A stretch of 64,000 nt of DNA from Cryobacterium sp. (GTDB taxonomy: Bacteria; Actinomycetota; Actinomycetes; Actinomycetales; Microbacteriaceae): the NCBI GenBank assembly GCA_019639015.1, contig JAHBSS010000003.1, positions 1 to 64,000 of the forward strand. The letters run 5' to 3'. The notes under the pieces were generated by a model. The model saw only the letters and a program-made list of their open reading frames with translations, was not told where the DNA came from and did not search any database. Shown piece by piece: positions 17,381 to 26,074 of the stretch; within the stretch, counting starts at the first letter, position 1, and the number at the start of each line of letters is the position of its first letter. The translations under genes were made by a program, and so were the position numbers.

Positions 17381-19080
17381 GATTGACCTAAAAGGGGTCG
17401 TACTGCAGCATCCAACGCCGTGATTGTTGCCCTAGCTGCGTCGATTCGTTCACTACCGCTGCCAACCTTGCTTGATGCATCAAGGTACACCTTCAATTTT
17501 GGTTCGGTTCCGCTAGGTCGAATGATGATTCTTGAACCATCAGCAAGGTGGATTCTTAGGATGTCGCTCGGCGCAAAGTCGCCAAAACCCGTTGCGAAGT
17601 CATCGATTTGCGTGACGTCAAAGTTGCCAATTTTGGACCGATGTTCAGCGCGAAGTCTGGACATCATCCGCGGGATTTCACTTAGGTCGCTAACACGAAT
17701 CGACACTTGACCGGAAGCGAACGCACCGAACTTCTCGGCAAATGACGTCAAATGATCGGCGACCGTCTGCCCGTTGGCCTTAAGTTCGGCAACCAAGGCG
17801 AGAAACTCAAGTGCAGCGGAAATCCCGTCCTTGTCTCGCACCTTTTGCGGGTCAACGAGATAACCGAGCGCTTCCTCGTACCCGAATGCCAAGCACTCAA
17901 CCCTCGACACCCACTTAAAACCGGTCAAGGTTTCTTCGTGCTCAAGGTGGTACTGCTTGGCAATTTCAGCCAAAGCTGGAGAGCTAACAATCGAGCAGGC
18001 CAAAGTACCGCTGACACAACTTGCGGAGTCGCCTCCCACAGCAGCAACAGTTTCTGCCTCTCGCTCAAGTCGTTGCGCGGCCCTCCAGCCAAGCAGTGAC
18101 CCAACTTCGTTCCCAGTGAGCCTTCGCCAGCCATCACCGTCTGGAATTGCAATAGCCAGTCGATCAGCGTCAGGATCGTTCGCGATAATGAGTTCCGCTC
18201 CGACGGCGGTGGCGGTGCTGTAGGAGAGGTCTAAAGCGCCGGGTTCCTCAGGGTTCGGGAACGCCACCGTTGGAAACTTCGCGTCAGGTTCGATCTGTTC
18301 CTTCACTACGGTCGGTGCCGCGAAACCAGCGTCACGAAACACTCGTTCGGCAGTTTCCCAACCAACACCGTGCATTGCCGTGTAAACAAACTTTGGTGAA
18401 ACGGATGGCGGCTCAACGATTGAAACTGTTCGCTTCACATACTCGTCGAGCAGGCTCTCGTCGGCGACGGAATAGTCCTTTGAACGCGGCAACGATTTGA
18501 CGTTGGAATCGGCTGCGACCTTAAGTATTTCGGCCTCGATCTCGGAATCAGCCGGTGGAACAATCTGGGACCCTTCATCCGAGCCGCCCAAATACACTTT
18601 GTAACCGTTGTCATTCGGGGGATTATGGCTCGCAGTAACCATTACTCCAGCACTCGTTTTCAAGTGCCTGACCGCGAAGGCGAGCACCGGTGTTGGCATG
18701 AGTCTTGGCAACAGAATTGTGTTCACTCCTGCTCCAGACATGATTTCGGCAGTGTCTAGAGCAAAGACTTGGGAGTTCTTTCGACCGTCGTAGCCAATCA
18801 CGACACTCGGGTTTGGCTCTCTCTTAACGAGGTATGCCGCAAGTCCTGCAGCTGCTTGAGAGACAAGTACGCGGTTCATCCGATTTGGTCCGGCAGCTAA
18901 TTCTCCGCGAAGTCCCGCGGTACCGAACTCAAGTCTGGAATCGAAGCGTGAATGCAATTCCGCTTGTGCGTTGGAATCCCCACCTTTTGCTGCAGCGATC
19001 AACCGAGCTAGTTCAGACTGAGTTTCTTCATCCGGATCTTGATTTAGCCAGGCTTGTGCGGCATCCAGCAATTCATTCAC
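17377..19080 (-). CDS. Phospho-sugar mutase (phosphomannomutase/phosphoglucomutase type, PmmB-like)
   Basis: A 567-residue alpha-D-phosphohexomutase. Domain 1 has the phosphoserine loop TASHNPPNDNGYKVY (Ser151), domain 2 the metal loop NDPDADRLAIA, domain 3 the sugar loop AFGYEEALGYLV, and domain 4 the phosphate-binding loop RPSGTEPKLKVYLD. The length above 540 residues matches the PGM2/phosphopentomutase-like subgroup, and adjacency to purine nucleoside phosphorylase makes ribose-1-phosphate/ribose-5-phosphate interconversion as likely as mannose or glucose phosphate. The same pairing occurs as pmmB-deoD in M. tuberculosis. GTG start overlapping the PNP stop (GTGA). Confidence 0.92.
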   Translation of the reverse strand: MNELLDAAQAWLNQDPDEETQSELARLIAAAKGGDSNAQAELHSRFDSRLEFGTAGLRGELAAGPNRMNRVLVSQAAAGLAAYLVKREPNPSVVIGYDGRKNSQVFALDTAEIMSGAGVNTILLPRLMPTPVLAFAVRHLKTSAGVMVTASHNPPNDNGYKVYLGGSDEGSQIVPPADSEIEAEILKVAADSNVKSLPRSKDYSVADESLLDEYVKRTVSIVEPPSVSPKFVYTAMHGVGWETAERVFRDAGFAAPTVVKEQIEPDAKFPTVAFPNPEEPGALDLSYSTATAVGAELIIANDPDADRLAIAIPDGDGWRRLTGNEVGSLLGWRAAQRLEREAETVAAVGGDSASCVSGTLACSIVSSPALAEIAKQYHLEHEETLTGFKWVSRVECLAFGYEEALGYLVDPQKVRDKDGISAALEFLALVAELKANGQTVADHLTSFAEKFGAFASGQVSIRVSDLSEIPRMMSRLRAEHRSKIGNFDVTQIDDFATGFGDFAPSDILRIHLADGSRIIIRPSGTEPKLKVYLDASSKVGSGSERIDAARATITALDAAVRPLLGQS

Positions 19081-19898
19081 AGCGCGGTCACAATCTTTGC
19101 AAGCAGCGCGCTAATCACAGCCTCAGCGTTTTTCCCGGCCTCGATGACTTCTTCGTGGCTGAGCGGGGTCTTCTGGATGCCGGCGGCGAGATTCGTGATC
19201 AACGACATCCCAAGAATTTCCATTCCGGATTGGCGCGCGGCAATCGCTTCGAGCGCCGTTGACATGCCGACAATGTGGCCGCCGATCGCCTTCGCCATTT
19301 GCACCTCGGCAGGGGTCTCGTACTGCGGACCGCGGAACTGGCAATAGACCCCTTCATCCAAATCAGGCTGGATGCTTCGGGCCAGTTCTCTTAGCCGCTT
19401 CGAATAGAGGTCAGTCAGGTCGATGAATGTAGCGCCCTCAAGCGGGGACGCCGAAGTCAGGTTGATGTGGTCGCTAATCAGTACGGGGGATCCAGGTTTC
19501 CAATGCTCCTTGATCCCACCGGCACCATTGGTCAAGATCATGATTTTGGCACCTGTCGCGGCGGCGGTTCTTACGCTGTGTACCACGCGGCGCACCCCGT
19601 GGCCCTCGTAGAAATGCGTGCGGGCTCCAATGACGAGCGCTCGTTTGCCGTTCGCTAGCTGAATCGAACGAATGAGCCCCGTATGGCCTTCGAGCGCCGG
19701 TTTGCTGAAGCCCGGTATTTCAGTAGCCGGGATGGTCGCGGTCGTCTCGCCGATCAGCTCGGCCGCTTTCGCCCACCCACTACCAAGAGTGAGGGCAATA
19801 TCGTGTCGCTCTACCCCGGTTTTCTCCGCGATCTCCTTCGCGGCCGTTGCGGCCACTTCGAACGGGTTTGCGGATGCATCGTCAAGCGGATTCGTCAT
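19077..19898 (-). CDS. Purine nucleoside phosphorylase (trimeric type)
   Basis: A 273-residue PNP cleaving purine (deoxy)nucleosides to base plus (deoxy)ribose-1-phosphate. Seen: LGSGWAKAAELIG (phosphate site), GARTHFYEGHG, LTNGAGGIKEHW, the FRGPQYETPAEVQM loop and GMSTALEAIAAR, all typical of the class that includes human PNP and mycobacterial DeoD. First gene of the PNP-mutase-AlaX operon. The start has GGAGGG directly upstream and also a TAGAGT box exactly 6 bases before the ATG, so it may be read as leaderless or leadered mRNA. The nucleoside hydrolase and ECF transporter at 36-40 kb may feed the same salvage route. Confidence 0.95.
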   Translation of the reverse strand: MTNPLDDASANPFEVAATAAKEIAEKTGVERHDIALTLGSGWAKAAELIGETTATIPATEIPGFSKPALEGHTGLIRSIQLANGKRALVIGARTHFYEGHGVRRVVHSVRTAAATGAKIMILTNGAGGIKEHWKPGSPVLISDHINLTSASPLEGATFIDLTDLYSKRLRELARSIQPDLDEGVYCQFRGPQYETPAEVQMAKAIGGHIVGMSTALEAIAARQSGMEILGMSLITNLAAGIQKTPLSHEEVIEAGKNAEAVISALLAKIVTAL

Positions 19899-19935
19899 CC
19901 CTCCACTCTAATTGCGATACCCCGTCCCCGTTCTT

Positions 19936-20164
19936 GTTCGTAATTCAGGCAATCCGGTTTCGCTGCGGAAGCCGGTCACAGTCCTGAACCCTTCAGTTGT
20001 GTTCGTAATTCAGGCAATTTGAGTGGTGAGCCGGATGAATTGCCTGGCATTTCGGGCATCCGACGGCCTTGACACCTCGAATTGCCTGAGTTACGAACAA
20101 CGGATGCCCAACCTGCTTTGGCCGTATCCGGAACTCATCGGGGCAAATTGCCTGAATTGTGAAC
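19936..20164. repeat. Nested inverted-repeat element between PNP and lpdA
   Basis: Four copies of an 18-base arm occur in perfect symmetry. GTTCGTAATTCAGGCAAT is at 19936-19953 and again at 20001-20018; the inverted form is at 20081-20098 (one mismatch) and 20147-20164 (two mismatches). Outer-to-inner arm spacing is 65 bases on the left and 66 on the right. The inner pair extends to 23 bases and encloses a 98-base unit similar in size to the elements at 23095 and 24135, whose arms share the core ATTCAGG. A further IR (GGGCATCCG / CGGATGCCC, 20054-20062 and 20101-20109) overlaps it. The rest of this 347-base gap holds only the divergent promoters. Confidence 0.85.
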
Positions 20165-20245
20165 AGAACCGAAGGCGCTGAATGTCGAATCGTGTGTCGA
20201 AGGCAAACGGATAGACCCCAACGGTCTGCGTGAAAGAATGGTGCG

Positions 20246-21679
20246 GTGGATTTCCAGTTCGAGCGTAGGCAACGAATCGCGATAATTGGCGGCGGCCCCG
20301 GTGGCTACGAAGCGGCGCTTACTGGAGCGCAACTCGGCGCCGAAGTGACCTTGGTTGAGCGAACTGGAGTCGGTGGGTCGGCGGTTCTAACGGATGTTGT
20401 TCCATCCAAGACGCTAATTGCGACCGCAGAGGCGGCGAGTTCGATTAGCGAAGCCGCCGAACTTGGGGTGCAGTTTTTCGTGAAAGAGGACGGCAAGGCA
20501 TCCAAACCCGAAGTTGCCGTAATTCTTAAGGCCGTCAACACGAGACTGCTTGGGCTCGCCCAGAAGCAGTCCGAGGACATGCGCGGCGCCCTCGACCGAG
20601 CCGGCGTGAAAATAGTTACGGGTGATGGCCGGCTCGATGGAGTTCACAAGGTTGTGGTTTCAACAGGCACTGGTTCCAAGCGCACCGATTTCGAAACGAT
20701 AGAAGCGGACACCGTTATCGTCTCGGTCGGCGCAAGCCCGAGAATGCTCGAATCTGCCATGCCCGACGGTGAACGCATCCTCACTTGGACACAGTTGTAT
20801 TCCCTCGAATCGGTTCCCGAGCACCTCATCGTTGTTGGGTCGGGTGTTACCGGCGCCGAGTTCGCATCCGCCTACACCGCTTTGGGCGCGAAAGTCACCC
20901 TGATTTCGAGCCGTGACACCGTGCTCCCTGGCGAGGATGCCGATGCCGCAAAGGTCATAGAAACAGTCTTTAAACGCAATGGCATGACTGTGCTTTCTAA
21001 GTCGCGCGCCGAACGCGTCGAACGAACAGCCGACGGGGTGACCGCAACCCTCACCGACGGTCGCACGATTGAGGGTTCGCATTGCCTCATGGCGGTTGGC
21101 TCGGTGCCGAACACTCGTGGACTCGGGCTTGAGGATGCCGGGGTGCAGCTCACAGCATCCGGCCACATCCGCGTGAATCGAGTTGCCCGCACGTCAATGC
21201 CGTCGATTTATGCTGCTGGCGATTGCTCTGATTTTCTGCCGCTCGCTTCGGTCGCCTCGATGCAGGGTCGCACCGCGGTATTCCACGCGATGGGGGATGT
21301 CGTAAACCCGACCGAGATTCGAAACGTGACCTCGAACATCTTCACTCAGCCCGAGATCGCGAGAGTCGGGTGGTCGCAAAAGCAAGTCGAGGACAAGGTC
21401 GTGCCGGGCCGCATCCACAAGATTCCGCTTTCGCAAAACCCGCGAGCAAAAATGCTCGGCATCAAGGATGGCTTCGTGAAACTCATTTCGAGTGTCGGCT
21501 CCGGCACCGTGATCGGCGGTGTCGTCGTGTCACCGAAAGCCTCGGAGCTGATTCTCCCCATTGCAATAGCAATCGAGCACCGCCTCACTGTCGACGAACT
21601 GGCCGAAGCCTTCAGCGTCTACCCGTCGCTCTCCGGTAGCATCACGGATGCCGCCCGAGCCATGCACATAGTCCGCTAG
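20246..21679 (+). CDS. lpdA: Flavoprotein disulfide-reductase family NAD(P)H quinone reductase (LpdA-like)
   Basis: A 477-residue FAD protein with the dihydrolipoamide dehydrogenase fold: FAD loop IAIIGGGPGGYEAALTGAQLG, NAD loop LIVVGSGVTGAEFASAY, second FAD segment IYAAGDCSDFLPLASVA and the C-terminal dimerisation domain. The redox pair is absent: where GGTCxNxGCxPSK is expected it reads GVGGSAVLTDVVPSKT (residues 41-56). It therefore cannot be a lipoamide dehydrogenase, and matches M. tuberculosis LpdA (Rv3303c), an NAD(P)H:quinone reductase. GTG start. Its position near PNP and accA agrees with mycobacterial gene order. Confidence 0.9.
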   Translation: MDFQFERRQRIAIIGGGPGGYEAALTGAQLGAEVTLVERTGVGGSAVLTDVVPSKTLIATAEAASSISEAAELGVQFFVKEDGKASKPEVAVILKAVNTRLLGLAQKQSEDMRGALDRAGVKIVTGDGRLDGVHKVVVSTGTGSKRTDFETIEADTVIVSVGASPRMLESAMPDGERILTWTQLYSLESVPEHLIVVGSGVTGAEFASAYTALGAKVTLISSRDTVLPGEDADAAKVIETVFKRNGMTVLSKSRAERVERTADGVTATLTDGRTIEGSHCLMAVGSVPNTRGLGLEDAGVQLTASGHIRVNRVARTSMPSIYAAGDCSDFLPLASVASMQGRTAVFHAMGDVVNPTEIRNVTSNIFTQPEIARVGWSQKQVEDKVVPGRIHKIPLSQNPRAKMLGIKDGFVKLISSVGSGTVIGGVVVSPKASELILPIAIAIEHRLTVDELAEAFSVYPSLSGSITDAARAMHIVR

Positions 21680-21838
21680 TGTTCTGCGCCACTGGAGAGG
21701 GCGGCGCGCACTGAATCGGCGGTTAGGTCATCCGACTGAAATTGAGAAGTATTCGACATTGGAGCAATATATCGGTATTGTGGGACAGTCGATCGAATTG
21801 GGTACCCGTCCTAATTCGGATTCGAGGGAGTCTCAAAG

Positions 21839-23095
21839 ATGCTTAAATCCAAAATTCAACGCATTCTCGCCTTTTCTTCCGCGGCTGCGATTGCAACCGG
21901 TGGATTGGTGCTCGGCACAGCCACAGCGGCGTCCGCGGCAACAATAGCCGTCCCCGGCGACTATGCCACGATTCAACTCGCTGTTAACGCTGCTACTCCG
22001 GGCGACACGATTAATGTTGCCGCTGGTAGCTACACCGAAAACGTCAATATTCCGGCTGCCAAGAATCTGACTCTCACGGGTGCAGGCAGTGCCACAACGA
22101 CCGTGACTGGCCGCCTCACTCTAGGTGCTGCAACAACAGTTTCCGGTTTTACACTTCAGGGCCAAACCGCGGCCCCTTACGCTCAAGATCCGATCTGGAT
22201 TACAAGCACGGGTGCTGGCTCGATTGTTGAAAACAACGTGATTCAAAATGGCCTTCGCGGGGTTTACATCGATCACGCTGTCGGCACCTCGGCGTCTCAC
22301 ACAATTGTAAGAAACAACACAATTTCAGAGGCTGGATTTGGAAACACCGGGGCAGTCTGGATCGCCAGTTCAGACTATGTCGACGTATTGAACAATGTAT
22401 TTGCGAACACAACAGCCGGTGGCGTCGGAGTGAACTTGGTGGGCGGTTCCTCAAACGTATTGATCGATCACAACTCGTTTGACAATTTCGGAAATGTCAT
22501 GGTGCTCATCGCAAACTCGAGCGGATTCCCGAGTACGCCACAAGGACACGACGTTACGTTCTCAAATAACACAATTACGAACTCGACTGGAACGCCGTTA
22601 TACATCGGTGGCAACAACTTGAAGGATGTTTCTATCCTCAACAACTCGATCACCGATACTGCAGGCGCATCCACAGCTGCGATCTTCATCACCCCGGGAT
22701 ATTCACCAAGTTATGACCAGTGGTTAGAGCCGAGCAATAGGCCTTTGGAGGGATTTGTCATTGAAGGAAACTTGGTCGATAACGCGGCTTACGGCGTGAA
22801 TGTACGCTCAGGATCCCAGCTTGCGACGTCTGATGCAGTCCAAATCATTGAAAATAGGTTCTGCACTGTCAACGTTGCGGCGATCAACAACACCAACACA
22901 ACTTCGTTGCTAGCAATTGACAACGATTTCTGTGGATCTACCACGATTGGTCCGGTGGAAATCAGAAACACGCCAGTCCTTGCTAACACGGGAACTCAGG
23001 ATGCGCTCCCACTCGGGCTCGGAGCGTTCGCGGTCCTCCTTCTTGGCTCCGCTCTAGTCTTCTGGCGCAAGCGAACCTCCACCCCTCGCCCCTAA
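21839..23095 (+). CDS. Sortase-anchored right-handed beta-helix surface protein
   Basis: A 418-residue exported protein. A Sec signal (KIQRILAFSSAAAIATGGLVLG, cleavage near ASAA/TIAV) is followed by a pectate-lyase-like beta-helix start (DYATIQLAVNAATPGDTINVAAG) and repeated N-rich coils (VENNVIQNG, VRNNTISEAG, LNNVFANT, IDHNSFDNF, FSNNTITNS, LNNSITDT, IEGNLVDNA). The C-terminus is a sorting signal: LANTG, a hydrophobic stretch and WRKR. LAXTG is the motif preferred by actinobacterial class E sortases. No catalytic residues can be assigned; it may bind or cleave a polysaccharide. GGGAG 9 bases before the ATG. The stop lies at the start of an inverted-repeat element. Confidence 0.9.
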   Translation: MLKSKIQRILAFSSAAAIATGGLVLGTATAASAATIAVPGDYATIQLAVNAATPGDTINVAAGSYTENVNIPAAKNLTLTGAGSATTTVTGRLTLGAATTVSGFTLQGQTAAPYAQDPIWITSTGAGSIVENNVIQNGLRGVYIDHAVGTSASHTIVRNNTISEAGFGNTGAVWIASSDYVDVLNNVFANTTAGGVGVNLVGGSSNVLIDHNSFDNFGNVMVLIANSSGFPSTPQGHDVTFSNNTITNSTGTPLYIGGNNLKDVSILNNSITDTAGASTAAIFITPGYSPSYDQWLEPSNRPLEGFVIEGNLVDNAAYGVNVRSGSQLATSDAVQIIENRFCTVNVAAINNTNTTSLLAIDNDFCGSTTIGPVEIRNTPVLANTGTQDALPLGLGAFAVLLLGSALVFWRKRTSTPRP

Positions 23096-23203
23096 CTTTC
23101 ATCATTCAGGAGTTTGTGGTGCGGTTGTGACTATTGGGGCGGATGTTGTGCGATTTTGGCACTTTCGTCACACCCGCCACACCAACTCCTGAATGATGAA
23201 AGT
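23095..23203. repeat. Inverted-repeat element, copy A (long hairpin)
   Basis: A 109-base unit with exact 20-base arms: ACTTTCATCATTCAGGAGTT at 23095-23114 and its reverse complement at 23184-23203. Pairing continues imperfectly inward (GTG-rich left side against the CAC-rich right side). The left arm starts at the stop codon of the beta-helix gene. The same arm sequence recurs at 24135-24241. It could act as a transcription terminator, but there is no U-tract. Confidence 0.9.
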
Positions 23204-23259
23204 GCACAGGAGCGGGTGCGGGTGTGGAGTGGTAACGGGGGCGCGGGCATCATGGCTGG

Positions 23260-24231
23260 ATGCCAGAGCCAGTACAGATCATCGACTCGCTAGGCGGGAT
23301 TGCCACTAGACAGCAGTTGATCTCTAAGGGGTGCAGCGGGTTCGACCTCACGATTGCGGTTCGCAAGGGGTTGATTCGTCGGGTAAGGCAAGCACGATAT
23401 TCGACCCCCATTGCAAGCGCTGACGCGATAGCAGCGGCACGCGTCGGGGGTTTGCTCGCGGGCCCCAGCGCTGCGAAGAGTTACGGGTTTTGGTCGGGGC
23501 CGGATCGCAAGCTACACATTTCGATAGGCGTGAACAGTTCTAGGCTCCGAACGAACAAAGCGCCAAGCCTGAAACCTCTGCCACTTACCCCAGACCGTTT
23601 CGATCGCGAGGTGGTTTTGCATTGGCTGAAGGGCGGTGCAGTGCCTGAACGCGGGCCTGATTGTTGGCGGGTCGATCCGATCACGTGTTTGCGCCAGGTG
23701 ATCGCCTGGTCGGATGCCGAAACAGCAGTCGCGTGCCTAGATTCTGCCCTAACAAAACTTCGCATCAGTTCGCGCAGGCTCGCGAACGAGTTCGTTGAGC
23801 CGACTATTCGCGAACAACTGATCCTGCAGACGTTGAGGCAGGGGAGTGATTCCGGACTCGAATCCATTGTTCGACAGCGCTTGGCGGCATCCGGGATTGT
23901 TGTCGATCAACAAGTGAAGTTCCCGTTTGGACGAGTTGATATGCAGATTCCGGGTACGAAACTAATCATCGAAGTCGATGGCGAAAGTTTCCACGGTCTG
24001 GACCAAATCGAGACAGACCGTCGCCGAGATGCCGAACTTGTCGCACTTGGGTTTTCGGTCATCCGCCTTGGTTACACGCGAATCATGCAGGACTGGCCCG
24101 ATTGCCTGCGCGTGATCCGATCCTCCCTCACGCGCTTTCATCATTCAGGAGTTTCTGTGACCAATGTTACGGATGTGACTGATGAGACCCCATTGGTCGC
24201 GAAACGGAACATCAGCCCCAAAAACTCCTGA
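23260..24231 (+). CDS. AbiEi-like N-terminus plus DUF559/Vsr-like nuclease-fold protein
   Basis: A 323-residue protein with two recognisable parts. Residues 1-60 look like the winged-helix start of AbiEi-type regulators (IDSLGGIATRQQLISKGCSGFDLTIAVRKG). Residues 195-290 are a DUF559/PD-(D/E)XK-like fold: E201 in GLESIVRQRL, D227 in FGRVDMQI, E238 and D240 in LIIEVDGESFHG, then RRRDAELVALGFSVIRLGYTRI. These genes are frequent as solitary genes in Microbacteriaceae and their role is unknown. Residues 293-323 are encoded entirely inside the second inverted-repeat element, so this tail is probably not part of the original fold; the stop lies in its right arm. Confidence 0.78.
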   Translation: MPEPVQIIDSLGGIATRQQLISKGCSGFDLTIAVRKGLIRRVRQARYSTPIASADAIAAARVGGLLAGPSAAKSYGFWSGPDRKLHISIGVNSSRLRTNKAPSLKPLPLTPDRFDREVVLHWLKGGAVPERGPDCWRVDPITCLRQVIAWSDAETAVACLDSALTKLRISSRRLANEFVEPTIREQLILQTLRQGSDSGLESIVRQRLAASGIVVDQQVKFPFGRVDMQIPGTKLIIEVDGESFHGLDQIETDRRRDAELVALGFSVIRLGYTRIMQDWPDCLRVIRSSLTRFHHSGVSVTNVTDVTDETPLVAKRNISPKNS

Positions 24232-24241
24232 ATGATGAAAG
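24135..24241. repeat. Inverted-repeat element, copy B, overlapping the DUF559 gene end
   Basis: A 107-base unit with exact 20-base arms: CTTTCATCATTCAGGAGTTT at 24135-24154 and its reverse complement at 24222-24241. An inner IR, GACCAATG / CATTGGTC, lies within the loop. The arms are the same as in copy A (shared ACTTTCATCATTCAGGAGTT core, 19 bases), but the centre is different. It ends two bases before the stop codon of the convergent accA gene. Confidence 0.9.
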
Positions 24242-24243
24242 TG

Positions 24244-25989
24244 CTAGTCGAGGATGGTTAGGAGTTGGTGGCCCGAGGAGATTGTTGAGCCTACGGTCGC
24301 GTTCAGGTTTGTGACTACGCCGTCTTTGTGGGCAGTGATTGGTTGCTCCATTTTCATAGCCTCGAGTACGAGAACCAAATCGCCCTTCACCACTTTGTCG
24401 CCTTCAGACACCGCAACTTTCACGATTGTTGCCTGCATTGGCGACTTGATCGAGTCTCCTGTCTCCGTCGAAACCGTTCCCGAAGCTCGACGTTTCGGTG
24501 GGATGATCGCCGTCGATTGATCGCCGAGTAGCCGAGCAGGTAGCGAAACTTCAATCCGCTTTCCATCCACTTCTACAACAACGTTTTGCCGTTTCGCCGG
24601 GGCTGCGGCATCCGGCAGAGAACCCGACCAGGGTTCGATGTCGTTATAGAACTCGGTTTCGATCCACCGAGTGAACACTTTGAACGGTTCGGATGTGAAA
24701 GCTGGATCTCGCACGATCTTCCGGTGAAACGGCAACACAGTTGGTAATCCGGCAACCTCGAACTCGTCAAGAGCGCGCCTTGACCTTTCAAGCGCATCTT
24801 CGCGAGTTGACCCTGTGACTATGAGCTTTGCTAGCAGGGAGTCGAATGCCCCACCGATCACATCGCCGGTCGTTACACCACTATCGATCCGCACTCCCGG
24901 ACCACCCGGGAACCGCAAGACGTTAACCGGGCCCGGTGTAGGCATGAAGTTCAATCCAGGGTCCTCACCGTTGATCCTGAACTCAATTGAATGACCGCTG
25001 GGCACCGGGTCGTCAAAGTCGAGGAGTCCACCTTCGGCGATTCGAAACTGCTCTCGAACCAAGTCAATACCCGTGATCTCTTCGCTCACAGGATGCTCAA
25101 CCTGAAGTCGTGTGTTTACCTCCAAGAACGAGACCGTACCATCGGATGCCAGCAGAAACTCACAAGTCCCCGAACCTATGTAACCGACTTCTTTGAGGAT
25201 CGCTTTGGACGAAGTGTATAGAGCGTCGCGTTGCGAATCGGTCAGGAATGGTGCCGGAGCCTCTTCCACAAGCTTTTGGTGCCGCCGCTGCAAAGAACAG
25301 TCGCGGGTTGAGACAACAACAACTTTGCCGCTCTTGTCAGCCAGGCACTGAGTTTCGACGTGCCTCGGCCGATCAAGATACTTCTCAACGAAACACTCGC
25401 CTCGCCCGAACGCAGCGATAGCTTCACGGGTTGCTGATTCGAAGAGTTCTGGAATCTCCTCACGGGTTCGTGCGATTTTCAGCCCGCGGCCGCCCCCACC
25501 AAATGCCGCTTTGATTGCAACCGGCAATCCGAACTCATCAACAAACTTAAGAACTTCCGATGCGTCAGCTACGGGATTTAGAGTGCCGGGCGCAAGCGGC
25601 GCTCCCACCTTCTCCGCGACATGCCGGGCCGATACTTTATCGCCAAGCCGTTCAATGGACTCCGGAGGTGGCCCGATCCAAATCAGTCCCGCGTTGATGA
25701 CAGCCCGTGCAAACTCCGCATTCTCTGCAAGGAACCCGTAACCAGGGTGCACTGCGTTCGCTTCTGAACGCCTAGCGATGGAAAGTACTTTGTCGATTAC
25801 CAGGTAGGTTTCCGCGCTCGTCGTTCCTTCTAGAGCGTATGCTTCGTCGGCTAACCTCACATGGCGGGCGTCTCGATCCTGGTCGGCGTAAATTGCGACG
25901 GTGGAGATTCCGGCATCCTTTGCGGCCCTGATTATTCGAACTGCGATCTCACCACGGTTGGCAATCAGGACCTTGGAAATTCGAGCCAT
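24244..25989 (-). CDS. accA3: Acetyl-/propionyl-CoA carboxylase alpha chain (biotin carboxylase + BCCP)
   Basis: A 581-residue fusion. Residues 1-450 form the biotin carboxylase ([22 protein letters not shown]-grasp region around [14 protein letters not shown] and [18 protein letters not shown]). A short linker leads to the biotinyl domain with the attachment lysine K546 in EAMKMEQ. It carboxylates biotin for transfer by the beta subunit encoded at 33539-35146. Upstream, TAGGCT lies 8 bases before the ATG, suggesting a very short mRNA leader. Biotinylation would be by BirA at 40744. Confidence 0.95.
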   Translation of the reverse strand: MARISKVLIANRGEIAVRIIRAAKDAGISTVAIYADQDRDARHVRLADEAYALEGTTSAETYLVIDKVLSIARRSEANAVHPGYGFLAENAEFARAVINAGLIWIGPPPESIERLGDKVSARHVAEKVGAPLAPGTLNPVADASEVLKFVDEFGLPVAIKAAFGGGGRGLKIARTREEIPELFESATREAIAAFGRGECFVEKYLDRPRHVETQCLADKSGKVVVVSTRDCSLQRRHQKLVEEAPAPFLTDSQRDALYTSSKAILKEVGYIGSGTCEFLLASDGTVSFLEVNTRLQVEHPVSEEITGIDLVREQFRIAEGGLLDFDDPVPSGHSIEFRINGEDPGLNFMPTPGPVNVLRFPGGPGVRIDSGVTTGDVIGGAFDSLLAKLIVTGSTREDALERSRRALDEFEVAGLPTVLPFHRKIVRDPAFTSEPFKVFTRWIETEFYNDIEPWSGSLPDAAAPAKRQNVVVEVDGKRIEVSLPARLLGDQSTAIIPPKRRASGTVSTETGDSIKSPMQATIVKVAVSEGDKVVKGDLVLVLEAMKMEQPITAHKDGVVTNLNATVGSTISSGHQLLTILD

Positions 25990-25997
25990 AGTTGTTT

Positions 25998-26003
25998 AGC
26001 CTA
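25998..26003 (-). promoter_or_regulatory. -10 box for accA, near-leaderless
   Basis: TAGGCT ends 8 bases before the accA ATG; the following bases (TAGGCTAAACAACTATG) nearly match those at the glycosyltransferase start at 53207 (TAGGCTAAACGGCTATG). No ribosome site is present, so the transcript probably starts within 1-4 bases of the ATG. Confidence 0.5.
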
Positions 26004-26074
26004 TTGCGCTTTCTGAGTTGAACATTGGACCAAACCAACAAAAACACTCGGAAGTCCTTGTATTTCTCGGTGTT

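Noticed and set aside
19936..20164. CRISPR-like repeat array
   Set aside because: Only four copies, in inverted orientation and with mirror symmetry, no cas genes nearby and no regular spacers in one direction.
20246..21679. Dihydrolipoamide dehydrogenase of the pyruvate dehydrogenase complex
   Set aside because: Both redox cysteines are missing and no E1/E2 genes are nearby.
23095..24241. Integron attC sites flanking a cassette
   Set aside because: Size and palindromic form fit, but the conserved RYYYAAC/GTTRRRY ends are not present and no integrase is in the window.
24254..24531. Plus-strand frames after the DUF559 gene
   Set aside because: They lie opposite the biotinyl domain of accA and are shadow frames.
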